Source: an uncultured Bacteroidota bacterium (GTDB taxonomy: Bacteria > Bacteroidota > Bacteroidia > Chitinophagales > Chitinophagaceae). From it: 64,000 nucleotides of DNA. The stretch lies in assembly GCA_903831575.1 (NCBI GenBank), contig CAIKYB010000016.1, forward strand, positions 124,001-188,000, written 5' to 3'. The notes under the pieces were generated by a model that saw only the letters and a program-made list of their open reading frames with translations, made no database searches and was not told where the DNA came from. Numbering within the stretch: the first letter of the stretch is position 1; the number at the start of each line of letters is the position of its first letter. This document shows, one piece after another, positions 42,670 to 52,175 of the stretch. The position numbers and the translations under genes were made by a program.

Positions 42670-44790
42670 TTATTTCAACAATTGATAAATAAGAAAACTA
42701 CACAAATAAGCCAGTCCTGTCATATAGGCCAATTGTATCATTGGCCACTTCCAACTGCGGGTTTCTCTTTTTACAATAACAATGGTACTCATGCATTGCA
42801 TGGCAAGTACGTAAAAAATAAGTAACGAAAGTCCCGATGCAAGCGTATACGTTTTTGAGCCGTCTTCCTTTACTGCCGCATCCATCTTATCTTTTAGTGT
42901 GCTGCTTTTGTTATCTGTATTATCTCCAACACTGTAAAGGGTTGCCATTGTACCAACAAAAACTTCTCTTGCCGCAAATGACGTAATTAATGCGATTCCA
43001 ATTTTCCAGTCATATCCCAACGGTGCAATAATCGGCTCAATCGTTCTTCCAAGATGACCTGCAAAAGAATTTTGTAGCAATTCGGCATTTTTTTGCTTCG
43101 TAAGTAAAAGAGAATCCGCCGGATATTGTTGTATTTTAAGCAAATAGCTTGCTTTGATTTCTTGCATTTTTTTAGGGGGGCCAAACGTACTTAATCCCCA
43201 CAATAATAAACTAATCAGCATGATAACCTTCCCCGCATCAAAGACAAATATTCTTGCTTTTTCATACATGGTGTAAAACATATTCTTCCATCTGGGACTT
43301 CTGTAAATCGGCAGCTCTAAAATGAAAAAACTTTTTTCTGTTGATCTAATAAACCACTTCATTACCCAGGCAACCAACATAGCCATTGTTGTTCCGAAAA
43401 GATACAGACACATCATAACCATACCTTGTAAACTAATAAATCCAAGATATATTTTTGAAGGAATGACCAACGCTATTAATATAGTATATACAGGAAGTCT
43501 TGCACTACAACTCATTAAAGGCGTAATCATTATAGTCAGTAGGCGCTCTTTTTTATTTTCAATATTTCTTGCACTCATAATTGCAGGTACTGCACAAGCA
43601 AAACCGCTAATCATTGGCATTACACTTTTTCCATTCAGGCCGGATTTGCGCATAAGCTTGTCCGTTAAAAAACTAATTCTTGCCATATAACCACTGTCTT
43701 CCAGAAGCGTAATCAAGCCAAACAAAATCATAATCTGCGGCACAAAGACCATGATGCCACTTAGACCTGCCAAAAATCCATTAATAAATAAATCACCTAG
43801 CCAATTAGCAGCAAGGTGCTCCGACAACCATCCTCCCATTAATCCAAAACTCCATTCAATAAAATCCATTGGATACCTAGCCATCCAAAAAACACTTTGA
43901 AAAAGAAAAAACAACACAACCAACAGAATCAAATATCCCCAGGTGCGATGCAATAAGATTGTATCTATTTTCTCAGTTAGTAAATACTTTTTTAAGGGGT
44001 TTGTTTCTTCAACAGCTAACTGCATAATATGTTTTATGCGCGCGTATCGCTGCATAATTTCCTCTGCTTGTGTCTTTGTGGAGTTGAATTTATTGCTGGA
44101 TTTTATTTGCTCAATTACAGCCGAGTCCTTTTTTGAAATCGAAAATTGTTCATGGTTAATTAAATAATGAATGACTTTGTAGCTACTAAGGTCAGGAAAA
44201 ACTTGTCGGGCTTCTTCTATGGCCTTTGGGGCCAACATGGAGCTATAAATAAATTCTGGTGCTTTTTTAAAATTCCGATCTAGAAACGCTTGTTCTATAG
44301 TTTTTTTTAATGAATCAATGCCTTTGTTTTTTCTTGGGTTAACAACAACAATAGGAACGCTTAACTCTTTTTCCAAAACCTCAATGTCTATTTTAATTCC
44401 TTTTTGTTTTGCAATATCCATCATCGTTAATACAACAACAATAGGAATATTCAAATCAATAATTTGAGAACATAATAATAAATTTCTACGAAGATTGCTA
44501 GCGTCAACCGCAAGCAGAATCATATCGGGAATAATTGAATCGTCTTGTTGTAAAAGAACTTTATAAGAAACCCATTCGTCCGCTCTTTTAGGATAAAGAC
44601 TATATGTGCCTGGCAAATCTATAAAGTTGGCGATAAGCTGGTTTGATATTTTACAAAGCCCCGTTTTCTTGTCAACAGTAACACCAGGAAAGTTGCCAAC
44701 CTTTTGTTTTAAGCCGGTTAGTTCATTAAACAAAGAACTTTTGCCGCTGTTGGGGTTTCCTACTAATGCTATGTTTATTTGTTGTGACAA
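42670..44790 (-). CDS. feoB: Ferrous iron transporter B
   Basis: A 706-residue GTPase-coupled Fe(II) transporter of the inner membrane. The N-terminal G domain has G1 GNPNSGKSSL, G3 DLPGTYSL and G4 VVVLTMMDIA. The usual G4 is NxxD; here Asn is Thr. The membrane part has the gate motifs GFACAVPAIMSAR and PLMSCSARLPVYTIL. No feoA or feoC is next to it. TTG start at 44790. The promoter box is at 44819-44826. Confidence 0.94.
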   Translation of the reverse strand: MSQQINIALVGNPNSGKSSLFNELTGLKQKVGNFPGVTVDKKTGLCKISNQLIANFIDLPGTYSLYPKRADEWVSYKVLLQQDDSIIPDMILLAVDASNLRRNLLLCSQIIDLNIPIVVVLTMMDIAKQKGIKIDIEVLEKELSVPIVVVNPRKNKGIDSLKKTIEQAFLDRNFKKAPEFIYSSMLAPKAIEEARQVFPDLSSYKVIHYLINHEQFSISKKDSAVIEQIKSSNKFNSTKTQAEEIMQRYARIKHIMQLAVEETNPLKKYLLTEKIDTILLHRTWGYLILLVVLFFLFQSVFWMARYPMDFIEWSFGLMGGWLSEHLAANWLGDLFINGFLAGLSGIMVFVPQIMILFGLITLLEDSGYMARISFLTDKLMRKSGLNGKSVMPMISGFACAVPAIMSARNIENKKERLLTIMITPLMSCSARLPVYTILIALVIPSKIYLGFISLQGMVMMCLYLFGTTMAMLVAWVMKWFIRSTEKSFFILELPIYRSPRWKNMFYTMYEKARIFVFDAGKVIMLISLLLWGLSTFGPPKKMQEIKASYLLKIQQYPADSLLLTKQKNAELLQNSFAGHLGRTIEPIIAPLGYDWKIGIALITSFAAREVFVGTMATLYSVGDNTDNKSSTLKDKMDAAVKEDGSKTYTLASGLSLLIFYVLAMQCMSTIVIVKRETRSWKWPMIQLAYMTGLAYLCSFLIYQLLK

Positions 44791-44818
44791 CTTTGAAGTC
44801 TATATATAATTTGTAGTG

Positions 44819-44826
44819 CAAAAATA
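44819..44826 (-). promoter_or_regulatory. -7 box of feoB
   Basis: TATTTTTG on the minus strand; a start near 44813 gives a leader of about 23 nt. No clear -33 TTG and no Fur-like palindrome recognised. Confidence 0.5.
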
Positions 44827-44923
44827 ATAGTAATGGATTTCTTATAGCTTACGAAATAAAGAAAGATAGGAAATCAATCTCTATCTTTATGCCGTCAAAA
44901 TTAAACGGTCTTATTGATAACAC

Positions 44924-45358
44924 ATGAAACTAAAAATTGATAACGAACAGCTTGCTGAGGAGTTTTTTGAAAATACTCATCTGTTAGGAATTGTAGCTCC
45001 TGTGAAAAGTTATCAGTTTATTTGGCATATTAACCAACAACTTGGTTGTAGTTTTAGATTAAATAATGACATTGAAATTGAGTTAAGGAAAAAATCACGC
45101 AATTATTTTTTTGAAATTTATGAACACCAAATTCCGAGAAGTTGCCTATTCTATTATTTGTATCACAACCAACATAACGGAGAATATCTACTGCCCGAAT
45201 TTAAACACCTGGATTTTTTATGGTTAATTAAGGGGGATGATATCGATAAGGAAGAACTCGATTCGCTTCAACAATCGATACGACAAATTCCTGCTGTACA
45301 ACTTGTAAATGAAATGACAAACGAAAAAATAAAAAACAAACAACATTTAATTTTTTAA
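44924..45358 (+). CDS. IPExxxVDY family protein
   Basis: A 144-residue soluble protein. The segment YLLPEFKHLDFLWLIKGD matches the motif that names the IPExxxVDY family, here as LPEFKHLDF. The N-terminus, LAEEFFENTHLLGIVAPVKSYQF, fits the family. The function is unknown. It is followed at 8 bp by pterin dehydratase, so the two are likely cotranscribed. It is divergent from feoB. Confidence 0.75.
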   Translation: MKLKIDNEQLAEEFFENTHLLGIVAPVKSYQFIWHINQQLGCSFRLNNDIEIELRKKSRNYFFEIYEHQIPRSCLFYYLYHNQHNGEYLLPEFKHLDFLWLIKGDDIDKEELDSLQQSIRQIPAVQLVNEMTNEKIKNKQHLIF

Positions 45359-45366
45359 ATAGTCTT

Positions 45367-45597
45367 ATGTGGGAAGAAGTAAATAGCCAGCTTTATAAAA
45401 AATTCGTTTTCAAAAACTTCATTGATGCTTTTGAGTTTATGGGAAAGGTGTCCGCTATCGCAGAAAAAATGAACCACCATCCTAAATGGACAAATGTTTA
45501 TAATGTATTAGAAATTTGGTTAAGCACTCATGACGCAGGAAATGTTGTAACTCAAAAAGACATCGCGCTTGCCGAAGCTATTGATAGCGTTTATTAA
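45367..45597 (+). CDS. phhB: Pterin-4a-carbinolamine dehydratase
   Basis: A compact 76-residue protein that dehydrates 4a-hydroxytetrahydrobiopterin. It has the active-site motif AEKMNHHPKW (E-x3-HHP-x-W) and the later VLEIWLSTHDAGNVV with the second His. The typical length is 90-100; this one lacks the N-terminal helix. It serves aromatic amino-acid hydroxylation or molybdopterin metabolism; neither partner is in the window. Its end overlaps the selD stop by 4 bp (convergent). Confidence 0.93.
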   Translation: MWEEVNSQLYKKFVFKNFIDAFEFMGKVSAIAEKMNHHPKWTNVYNVLEIWLSTHDAGNVVTQKDIALAEAIDSVY

Positions 45598-46649
45598 TTT
45601 TTTACTTCTACAGCTTTTTCTTTGTTCGCAGTGATTCTGCCAATTGGCTGAATCGCCTTTTCGTATCCATTCGCTTTTAATAAGTCGATTATCTGATTAA
45701 CAGCATCTTCCCTAACGCTAAATAATAACCCTCCATTAGTTTGTGGATCTGGTAATAAATTAAAGGCTTCCATTACATTAACCCCTTTCTCAAAAATAGT
45801 TTTTGTACTATAACTATTCCAATTTCTATACGTTGCATCTGGAACAATTCTGCTGGCCAAATATTCTTTAGCACCGTTAATAATCGGAAGGGCAGCATAA
45901 AATATTTCAGCAGATACATTAGATCCTTCTGCCATTTCAATAAGATGTCCCAATAGACCAAATCCAGTAACATCGGTCATCGCAGTAACGCCTTCAATTT
46001 TTCCAAGCTTTTCTCCGATCTTATTTAATTGTGTCATCTGAGCAATCATTTCGATTACATGTTCTTCTTTAATGACGTTTCTTTTTTGTGCTGTTGCCAA
46101 TATTCCTACGCCGATTGACTTTGTGAGAAAAAGCCAATCGCCCTCTTTAGCAGTATTGTTTTGTTTGACGTTTTTCTTATCAATAATTCCGGTTACCGCC
46201 AATCCAAACATAGGCTCTGCTGTATCAATAGTATGTCCGCCAGCTAATGGAATTGATGCTTCAGCACAAATACTTCTAGCACCATCCAATACTTTTTGGG
46301 CCAATTTGGAAGAAAGCTTTTCAACAGGCCAGCCCAAAATCGCAACGGCCATTAATGGTGTTCCTCCCATCGCATACACATCACTGATAGCATTTGCAGA
46401 TGCAATCCTTCCGAAATCAAAAGCATCATCAACGATGGGCATAAAAAAATCTGTTGTTGAAATAACAGCTCTTCCATCTCCTATATCAAATACTGAAGCA
46501 TCGTCATTGCTCGCATTTCCTACAATTAAATTTTTATAATTGCCGAACAGCAGCTGGCTTTTTAATATTTCCTGCAAAACATTGGGAGCGATTTTGCAGC
46601 CACATCCAGCTCCTCTTGAATAAGACGTAAGTTTAATTTGCTCTTCCAT
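45594..46649 (-). CDS. selD: Selenide, water dikinase
   Basis: It makes selenophosphate from selenide and ATP. The N-terminal SYSRGAGCGCKIAPNVL has Cys at the catalytic position (not Sec), followed by the conserved Lys. DDASVFDIGDGRAVISTTDFF carries the metal-binding Asp. GGHTIDTAEPMFGLAVTG is also present. 351 residues. The gene directly upstream is mnmH, so the selenophosphate is used at least for tRNA selenouridine. Confidence 0.96.
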   Translation of the reverse strand: MEEQIKLTSYSRGAGCGCKIAPNVLQEILKSQLLFGNYKNLIVGNASNDDASVFDIGDGRAVISTTDFFMPIVDDAFDFGRIASANAISDVYAMGGTPLMAVAILGWPVEKLSSKLAQKVLDGARSICAEASIPLAGGHTIDTAEPMFGLAVTGIIDKKNVKQNNTAKEGDWLFLTKSIGVGILATAQKRNVIKEEHVIEMIAQMTQLNKIGEKLGKIEGVTAMTDVTGFGLLGHLIEMAEGSNVSAEIFYAALPIINGAKEYLASRIVPDATYRNWNSYSTKTIFEKGVNVMEAFNLLPDPQTNGGLLFSVREDAVNQIIDLLKANGYEKAIQPIGRITANKEKAVEVKN

Positions 46650-46650
46650 A

Positions 46651-47697
46651 TTAATTAGGATTAAAAAACGACAGCAGGTTTTTTGTATTCAATGCTATAT
46701 CTATTTTTGTAAATGAAATTTTTTGTAAGAGCGCAGTTATGTTTTCTCTGTTATGGAGCGCTTTGATATAACTTTTATCATAGTACGTTAGCAACAAAAC
46801 AAACGCTTCTCTGATATTATCTTCTAACAAAAAGCTGATCGCTGTTTTAGTTTCTAAGGGCCCAAATCTTTTTTGAATACGCATGATGGCGCCTACTAAT
46901 TTTTCTTTTTCAAATTGGCCATATCCTTTTATAATAAAATCAAGCCTTTCTTCAAATGGAACATCTATAAAATAAATTGATGACTTCCGGATTGTTTTCC
47001 AAAAAGAAGGAGGGATATTAAGTGCCCCAATTCTCTGGCTTTCATCTTCGATCCAAAAAGGACTTGTCGATAATTTATGAAGCGCTACGGCAAGTTTGTT
47101 TTCAAACATCTCTTGTGAAGGTTGCTGTGGCTGACCGATTCCTCCAAATGCAGAACCCTTGTGACAGGCAAGACCTTCCAAATCAATAATGTTTTCGTTG
47201 TTTACTGAAAGCGATTTTAATAACTCTGTTTTTGCGCTTCCAGTATATCCGCCCAATACTTTTATGTTATAGTCTTTTTCGAATTGTTGTAAAACCCAGT
47301 TTCGAAAAGCTTTATATCCTCCAATTAGCGTGTACACCTCAAAGCCATATAAATCCAGCAGCCATGCTACCCCTGCGCTTCTCATTCCTCCGCGCCAACA
47401 ATGAACCAATATTATATTACTTTTTGATTGCTGTGTTGAAATAATCTTTTCAACTTCTTCAACCATACTTTTCATTTTCACACCAAAAAAATCAAGGCCT
47501 AATTTTATAGCTTCCTTTTTTCCGATTTTTTTATATGCCGTCCCAACAATTTTTCTTTCTTCATCGCTAAACAAGGGTAAATTATTGGCGTTAGGAATAT
47601 GTGCATGGCCATACTCTCCATTACTTCTTACATCGAAAACCGGATATTCGTTTGCTAAAACAATAAATTCTGGTATGGTGATTTTTTTTATGGACAC
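46651..47697 (-). CDS. mnmH: tRNA 2-selenouridine synthase
   Basis: Replaces sulfur with selenium in tRNA wobble uridines (SelU/YbbB). The N-terminal rhodanese domain has DVRSNGEYGHAHIPNANNLP and the catalytic Cys in LVHCWRGGMRSAGVAW. The C-terminal half has the P-loop GGYTGSAKTELLKSL and FEKEKLVGAIMRIQKRFGP. 348 residues, GTG start. It ends 1 bp before selD begins, a clear pair. No selA or selB is in view. Confidence 0.94.
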   Translation of the reverse strand: MSIKKITIPEFIVLANEYPVFDVRSNGEYGHAHIPNANNLPLFSDEERKIVGTAYKKIGKKEAIKLGLDFFGVKMKSMVEEVEKIISTQQSKSNIILVHCWRGGMRSAGVAWLLDLYGFEVYTLIGGYKAFRNWVLQQFEKDYNIKVLGGYTGSAKTELLKSLSVNNENIIDLEGLACHKGSAFGGIGQPQQPSQEMFENKLAVALHKLSTSPFWIEDESQRIGALNIPPSFWKTIRKSSIYFIDVPFEERLDFIIKGYGQFEKEKLVGAIMRIQKRFGPLETKTAISFLLEDNIREAFVLLLTYYDKSYIKALHNRENITALLQKISFTKIDIALNTKNLLSFFNPN

Positions 47698-47768
47698 TTA
47701 TTTATCTATACATGGAAAAGTTGTGCTAAATTAACCCGTAATTTTAATACTCTTACACAAATCATCTG

Positions 47769-47996
47769 ATGAAATACAGAATCATTTTTTTAGTACTCTT
47801 TTTTATTTCTTGTCATGATAATAACACATCAAAAAAGGGAACTGGGGCTACTTATATTCCTGCTTCTATCAATAAATATGGAAAGTTTCGGAAAGCAACT
47901 ATCAGGTTTCCTGTTTCCGCTAAAAAAAATGCCCTTAAAAACAAGAACAGAAGTAGATATTACTACCAAACAAGAACGAAATATAGAAGAAAATAA
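47769..47996 (+). CDS. Small lipoprotein with basic tail
   Basis: 75 residues with a short lipoprotein signal (YRIIFLVLFFISC, lipid Cys at 15). The mature part is strongly basic and ends KNRSRYYYQTRTKYRRK, with tyrosine and arginine alternating. No family assigned. Such basic lipoproteins may bind peptidoglycan or surface polysaccharide (inference). It has no close neighbour on its strand. Confidence 0.6.
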   Translation: MKYRIIFLVLFFISCHDNNTSKKGTGATYIPASINKYGKFRKATIRFPVSAKKNALKNKNRSRYYYQTRTKYRRK

Positions 47997-48138
47997 CAAT
48001 AGCCCAACAGGAATTAAGTACCATTACTTATCTATCGCAAGTGTAAAAACCGAATTTTTAAACCCTGATTACAATATGTTCTTTATCATAAAGAAACATG
48101 ACTAGATTTATATTAGATAAAGAGATCGAAAATATCCA

Positions 48139-48234
48139 ATGAAAACCAAAACTCCAATCCAATCCAAAAAACCAAAAACAAAAGCATCCAACCCTATGAA
48201 AAAACACGGCTTCCAACTCCTAAACACTAATTAA
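48139..48234 (+). CDS. Possible tiny basic peptide, 31 residues
   Basis: ATG to TAA, MKTKTPIQSKKPKTKASNP and then MKKHGFQLLNTN. It is very Lys/Pro rich and may be random. It is followed by a strong bidirectional terminator at 48251. Weak support. Confidence 0.2.
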   Translation: MKTKTPIQSKKPKTKASNPMKKHGFQLLNTN

Positions 48235-48250
48235 CTAAACTTCTGAAGCC

Positions 48251-48288
48251 AAAATAAAAAACCCCGGCAATCCGGGGTTTTTTATTTT
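48251..48288. terminator. Bidirectional terminator
   Basis: A perfect 17-bp stem (aaaataaaaaaccccgg / ccggggttttttatttt) with a caat loop. It gives T-runs on both strands and sits between the plus-strand small genes and the minus-strand hypothetical gene. Confidence 0.93.
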
Positions 48289-48308
48289 ATTTAATAGCGT
48301 TGCTTTTT

Positions 48309-48638
48309 TTAATTATTGCTTATCCCTTCCATAAAAACATGCGGATCTATTGATTTGAAAATATTCAGTCCCATTGGCTCTTCAGACATTTCCAATACAA
48401 CCATGTGATCGTAATCTCGCATTTGCCATAAGTAGAGGTTAGCCTTTGAGTCTATTGTACTGAAGAGCTCAGGTAATGTAAGCTTCAAATGCACTTCGGA
48501 ACAATCCTCATTGAACCGGCTATTTTTCTCCATAAAACTATTAAATAGCGGTTTTTTATTTTTTTCAAGGCACACTTTATTGGCAAAATTGGTTCCATTA
48601 ACCAATATTATTTCTTGTAGGGGTCTTATTTTGGGCAT
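48309..48638 (-). CDS. Hypothetical protein, 109 residues
   Basis: A soluble protein with no signal peptide. Segments such as LTLPELFSTIDSKANLYLWQMRDYDHMVVLEMS look folded and alpha-beta. No family recognised. It is alone between the 48251 terminator and metF (gap 102 bp). The ATG start is good. Confidence 0.6.
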   Translation of the reverse strand: MPKIRPLQEIILVNGTNFANKVCLEKNKKPLFNSFMEKNSRFNEDCSEVHLKLTLPELFSTIDSKANLYLWQMRDYDHMVVLEMSEEPMGLNIFKSIDPHVFMEGISNN

Positions 48639-48740
48639 CTTTTAGTTTTTATCAATTATAATGATACTATAACGCAATTGGCATTATTTTATTTCATTGA
48701 TAAAATAATAGATGAATAATCTGGGGTTAGGATAGAAAAA

Positions 48741-49694
48741 TTACAAAAGCGCTTTTACTACATTTGCGACCAAAAGCGGCCTACCAAGTGTATAATAATG
48801 GAGAACAGGGACTCCTGCGGCTTTTAATTCTTTAGATTGTTCCAGCAACCATTCTTGTCCCACTTTTTCTACATCAATATCGGTCTTGCAAGAACCGATT
48901 GCTTCTGATAAAGGAGTAGGTAAATCGATGTGAAAGGTTTTTGGCAATATCGTTAGTTGTTTTTTGGAATAAACAGGCTTTAATCCAGGTATAATAGGAA
49001 CCTTAATGCCAATTTCTCTGCAGGATTTTACAAATGCAAAGTATTTAGAATTATCAAAAAACATTTGTGTTATTATATAATCTGCACCGGCGTCTACTTT
49101 TGCTTTTAGGTATTTTAGGTCAGACTCCATATTGGGTGCCTCAAAGTGTTTTTCTGGATATCCGGCAATACCAATGCAAAACTTTGTTTTAGAGGTGTTT
49201 TTCAAGTCTTCTTCTAAATAAATACCTTCATTTAAATTGGTAACTTGTTGCAATAGGTCAATCGCGTATTTATGACCACCTGGCTCTGGCTCAAAAGAAG
49301 ATTCGTTTTTTGCAGCATCTCCACGAAGCACCAATACATTGTCTATTCCTAAATAATTTAAGTTAATCAGCGCATCCTCCGTTTCATTAATACCAAATCC
49401 TCCGCAAATTAAGTGAGGCACAGTATCTACGTTATACTTGTTCATAATGGAAGCACAAATAGATTCTGTTCCCGGACGTTTCCGAATAATGACTTTCTCG
49501 AAACTTCCATCTTGTCTTTTCTTGAAGGAATGTTCACTTCTGTGATACGTTACATTTATAAACGATGGCTTGAATTCCATTAATGGATCAAGGTGGCTAT
49601 ATAAAGATTGTATCCCTTTTCCTTTTAACGGCGGAAGAATTTCAAAAGAAATTAAAGTCTTGTCGGATTGATTGATATGGTCTGTTACTTTCAT
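48741..49694 (-). CDS. metF: 5,10-methylenetetrahydrofolate reductase
   Basis: A FAD-dependent TIM-barrel enzyme giving 5-methyltetrahydrofolate, the methyl donor for the split MetH at the window start. Motifs: LISFEILPPLKGKG (catalytic Glu), PHLICGGFG, IDNVLVLRGDA, YITQMFFDNSKYFAF, IPIIPGLKPV. 317 residues from ATG 49694. An upstream in-frame ATG at 49742 would add 16 residues and overlaps a TATCTTTA box that is probably the promoter. Confidence 0.95.
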   Translation of the reverse strand: MKVTDHINQSDKTLISFEILPPLKGKGIQSLYSHLDPLMEFKPSFINVTYHRSEHSFKKRQDGSFEKVIIRKRPGTESICASIMNKYNVDTVPHLICGGFGINETEDALINLNYLGIDNVLVLRGDAAKNESSFEPEPGGHKYAIDLLQQVTNLNEGIYLEEDLKNTSKTKFCIGIAGYPEKHFEAPNMESDLKYLKAKVDAGADYIITQMFFDNSKYFAFVKSCREIGIKVPIIPGLKPVYSKKQLTILPKTFHIDLPTPLSEAIGSCKTDIDVEKVGQEWLLEQSKELKAAGVPVLHYYTLGRPLLVANVVKALL

Positions 49695-49815
49695 CTTTTT
49701 ATTGGTAGCTGTAAAGATAGCTCCCAAATGAAAAAGTTTCAAACTTTGATCAAATTTGTTGGAGTATTCTTTTTTTATTTTATTAAATTAAACACATTCA
49801 CTACTAAACTTCAGT

Positions 49816-49823
49816 TATTTTTG
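49816..49823 (+). promoter_or_regulatory. -7 box of lptB
   Basis: TATTTTTG, 12 nt before the TTG start at 49836. A leader of about 6 nt is expected. Confidence 0.5.
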
Positions 49824-49835
49824 TAAAAAAACACT

Positions 49836-50597
49836 TTGAATTTAACTATTCGCACAAAGAGTCTTGTTAAAAGATATGGAAGCAGAACCGTTGTTAATGA
49901 CGTTTCTTTTGAGGTAAGCCAGGGTGAAATCGTTGGTTTATTGGGTCCAAATGGTGCCGGAAAAACGACATCTTTCTATCAGGTTGTAGGCTTGGTAAAG
50001 TCTGATAGCGGGGAGGTTTTTTTAAATGATATTAATATCACAAAGCTTCCAATGTATAAAAGGGCACAATTAGGAATTGGATATCTTCCTCAAGAAGCAA
50101 GTGTTTTCAGAAAACTAAGCGTCGAAGATAATATTAGTGCTATTCTAGAAATGACCAAGCTTAATAAATCCGAACAAAAAGACAAACTCGAAATGCTGCT
50201 TAATGAGTTTCATTTGCAACAAGTGAGAAAAAATAACGGAGATACGCTCAGTGGTGGAGAAAGAAGAAGAACCGAAATCGCAAGAGCTTTAGCTGTTGAT
50301 CCAAAGTTTATTTTACTAGATGAGCCATTTGCAGGAGTAGATCCTATTGCTGTAGAAGATATACAGGAAATTATAGCCAAACTGAAGTATAAAAATATTG
50401 GCATCCTTATTACCGATCATAATGTAAATGAAACCCTTTCAATTTGTGATCGCGCCTACCTTTTAATAGATGGAAAAATATTTAAAGAAGGAACTGCGGA
50501 AGAGCTCGCCGGCGATGAACAAGTTCGACGTTTATACCTGGGAAGAAACTTTGAACTTAAGCGAAAAGACTATCTACATATTCAGGCAGCTGAATAA
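49836..50597 (+). CDS. lptB: LPS export ABC transporter ATPase LptB
   Basis: The cytoplasmic ATPase of the Lpt lipopolysaccharide transport bridge. 253 residues with Walker [16 protein letters not shown], the Q-loop region [20 protein letters not shown] that marks LptB, signature [15 protein letters not shown], Walker [14 protein letters not shown], and the H-loop in [12 protein letters not shown]. The C-terminal YLGRNFELK fits. TTG start, because no ATG precedes the first beta strand. The lptF/G permeases are not in the window. Confidence 0.94.
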   Translation: MNLTIRTKSLVKRYGSRTVVNDVSFEVSQGEIVGLLGPNGAGKTTSFYQVVGLVKSDSGEVFLNDINITKLPMYKRAQLGIGYLPQEASVFRKLSVEDNISAILEMTKLNKSEQKDKLEMLLNEFHLQQVRKNNGDTLSGGERRRTEIARALAVDPKFILLDEPFAGVDPIAVEDIQEIIAKLKYKNIGILITDHNVNETLSICDRAYLLIDGKIFKEGTAEELAGDEQVRRLYLGRNFELKRKDYLHIQAAE

Positions 50598-50645
50598 GTT
50601 TTCCTCTCTGATTTTAATCAGGTGTTTTTTTTAACATATTTTTTT

Positions 50646-50653
50646 TATCTTTC
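50646..50653 (+). promoter_or_regulatory. -7 box of the GH3 gene
   Basis: TATCTTTC, one mismatch to TAnnTTTG, 5 nt before the ATG at 50659. Confidence 0.5.
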
Positions 50654-50658
50654 CAAAC

Positions 50659-52167
50659 ATGAAGTTGCTCTCTTCGGTAATATCAAAATTGGCTAGGATG
50701 CGTCTTTGGCGTGTGAAAAACTGGACCAAACACCCAGTTACAACGCAACGAGAAGTCTTACAGGATTTAGTAACAACAGCTCAATATACCTGCTTCGGAA
50801 AAGAACACCATTTCTCCACATTGTTCTCCGTAAAAGAATTTAAATCCCGTATCCCAATTAGAGATTATGAAGACCATCACGGCTATATACAAAGAATGCT
50901 GGACGGAGAAGAAAATGTACTTTGGAATACTCCTATAAAATGGTTTGCCAAAAGCAGTGGTACCACTAATAATAAAAGCAAATTTATTCCGGTAAGCGAG
51001 GAGAGTCTGCAGGAAAACCATTTCAAAGCAAGTAAAGACGTCCTTACTAATTATTATAATAACTTCCCTTCTAGCGACCTGCTCACCGGAAAAGGATTGG
51101 TGGTTGGCGGTTCACATCAATTAAGTCATTTTAATGAAGATATTCAATATGGTGATTTAAGCGCAGTGCTGATGCAAAACACACCCTTTTGGGGACAATG
51201 GCTCCGTACACCAGAACTAAGCGTAGCGTTATTGGATGATTGGGAAGACAAAATAGAAAAATTGGCTCAGGCGACTGCAAATGAAAATGTAACATCTATT
51301 GCCGGTGTCCCTACTTGGACCCTTATATTGCTGAAACGTATTTTGGAAATCAAAAAGAAAAAATACATAAAAGAAGTTTGGCCCAATCTGGAACTTTATA
51401 TTAATGGTGGCGTTTCCTTTATTCCATATCGGGAGCAATTTGAAAATATCATTGGAAAACCTATAAACTATCTTGAAATTTATAACGCCAGCGAAGGGTT
51501 TTTTGCCGGACAAGAAAGGCCTGATGATGATGGAATGACTTTATTTACCGAACATGGTATATTCTATGAATTTATGCCCGTGGAAGAATATGGTAAAAAA
51601 AATCCGCAAACCGTAGGCTTGGATAAAGTTAAAATCAATGTAAACTATGCCCTTGTAATCAGCACTACTGGAGGGCTTTGGAGATATTTGGTTGGTGACA
51701 CCGTCAAGTTCACATCCCTTAATCCTTATCGCATTAAAGTTACAGGAAGACTAAAACATTATATTAATGCCTTTGGAGAAGAACTGATTGTTGATAATTC
51801 CGACAAGGCTATTGCTATTGCTGCTAAAAAAACAAATGCAGTTGTATTAGATTATACAGCCGCCCCAATCTATTTTTCTGAAAAGAAAAACGGTGCACAT
51901 GAATGGTTAGTTGAATTTGAACAACCGCCAATAAGCATTAATGATTTTGCTATTGAACTTGATTCCGCTCTCAAAGAAGTTAATAGCGATTATGAGGCTA
52001 AAAGACAAAAAGATATCGCTCTTGAAATGCCTAAGATTCACATTTTAAAAAAAGGAACTTTCACCAAATGGCTACAAGGAAAAAATCAAGTTGGAGGTCA
52101 ACATAAAGTGCCTCGACTCAGTAACGAAAGAAAAATAATAGAAGAGATTCTTTCTGTTATTAATTAG
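50659..52167 (+). CDS. GH3 family acyl-adenylate/amide synthetase
   Basis: A 502-residue member of the GH3 family, which adenylates a carboxylic acid and joins it to an amino acid (known from plants). Motifs: KWFAKSSGTTNNKSKFIPVS (ATP loop), LELYINGGVSFIPYREQF, YLEIYNASEGFFAGQ, YRIKVTGRLKHYINAFGEEL and FTKWLQGKNQVGGQHKVPR. GH3-like proteins are widespread in Bacteroidota, but no bacterial substrate is settled. It is upstream of fabG. Confidence 0.9.
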   Translation: MKLLSSVISKLARMRLWRVKNWTKHPVTTQREVLQDLVTTAQYTCFGKEHHFSTLFSVKEFKSRIPIRDYEDHHGYIQRMLDGEENVLWNTPIKWFAKSSGTTNNKSKFIPVSEESLQENHFKASKDVLTNYYNNFPSSDLLTGKGLVVGGSHQLSHFNEDIQYGDLSAVLMQNTPFWGQWLRTPELSVALLDDWEDKIEKLAQATANENVTSIAGVPTWTLILLKRILEIKKKKYIKEVWPNLELYINGGVSFIPYREQFENIIGKPINYLEIYNASEGFFAGQERPDDDGMTLFTEHGIFYEFMPVEEYGKKNPQTVGLDKVKINVNYALVISTTGGLWRYLVGDTVKFTSLNPYRIKVTGRLKHYINAFGEELIVDNSDKAIAIAAKKTNAVVLDYTAAPIYFSEKKNGAHEWLVEFEQPPISINDFAIELDSALKEVNSDYEAKRQKDIALEMPKIHILKKGTFTKWLQGKNQVGGQHKVPRLSNERKIIEEILSVIN

Positions 52168-52175
52168 CCAAGTCT

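Noticed and set aside
45594-46649. Selenocysteine in SelD
   Set aside because: The catalytic position is encoded by a Cys codon (GAGCGCK), and no in-frame TGA is needed.
47815-48105. 96-residue frame overlapping the small lipoprotein gene
   Set aside because: Begins inside the lipoprotein gene, which has a real signal peptide. The alternative has no recognisable start or motif.
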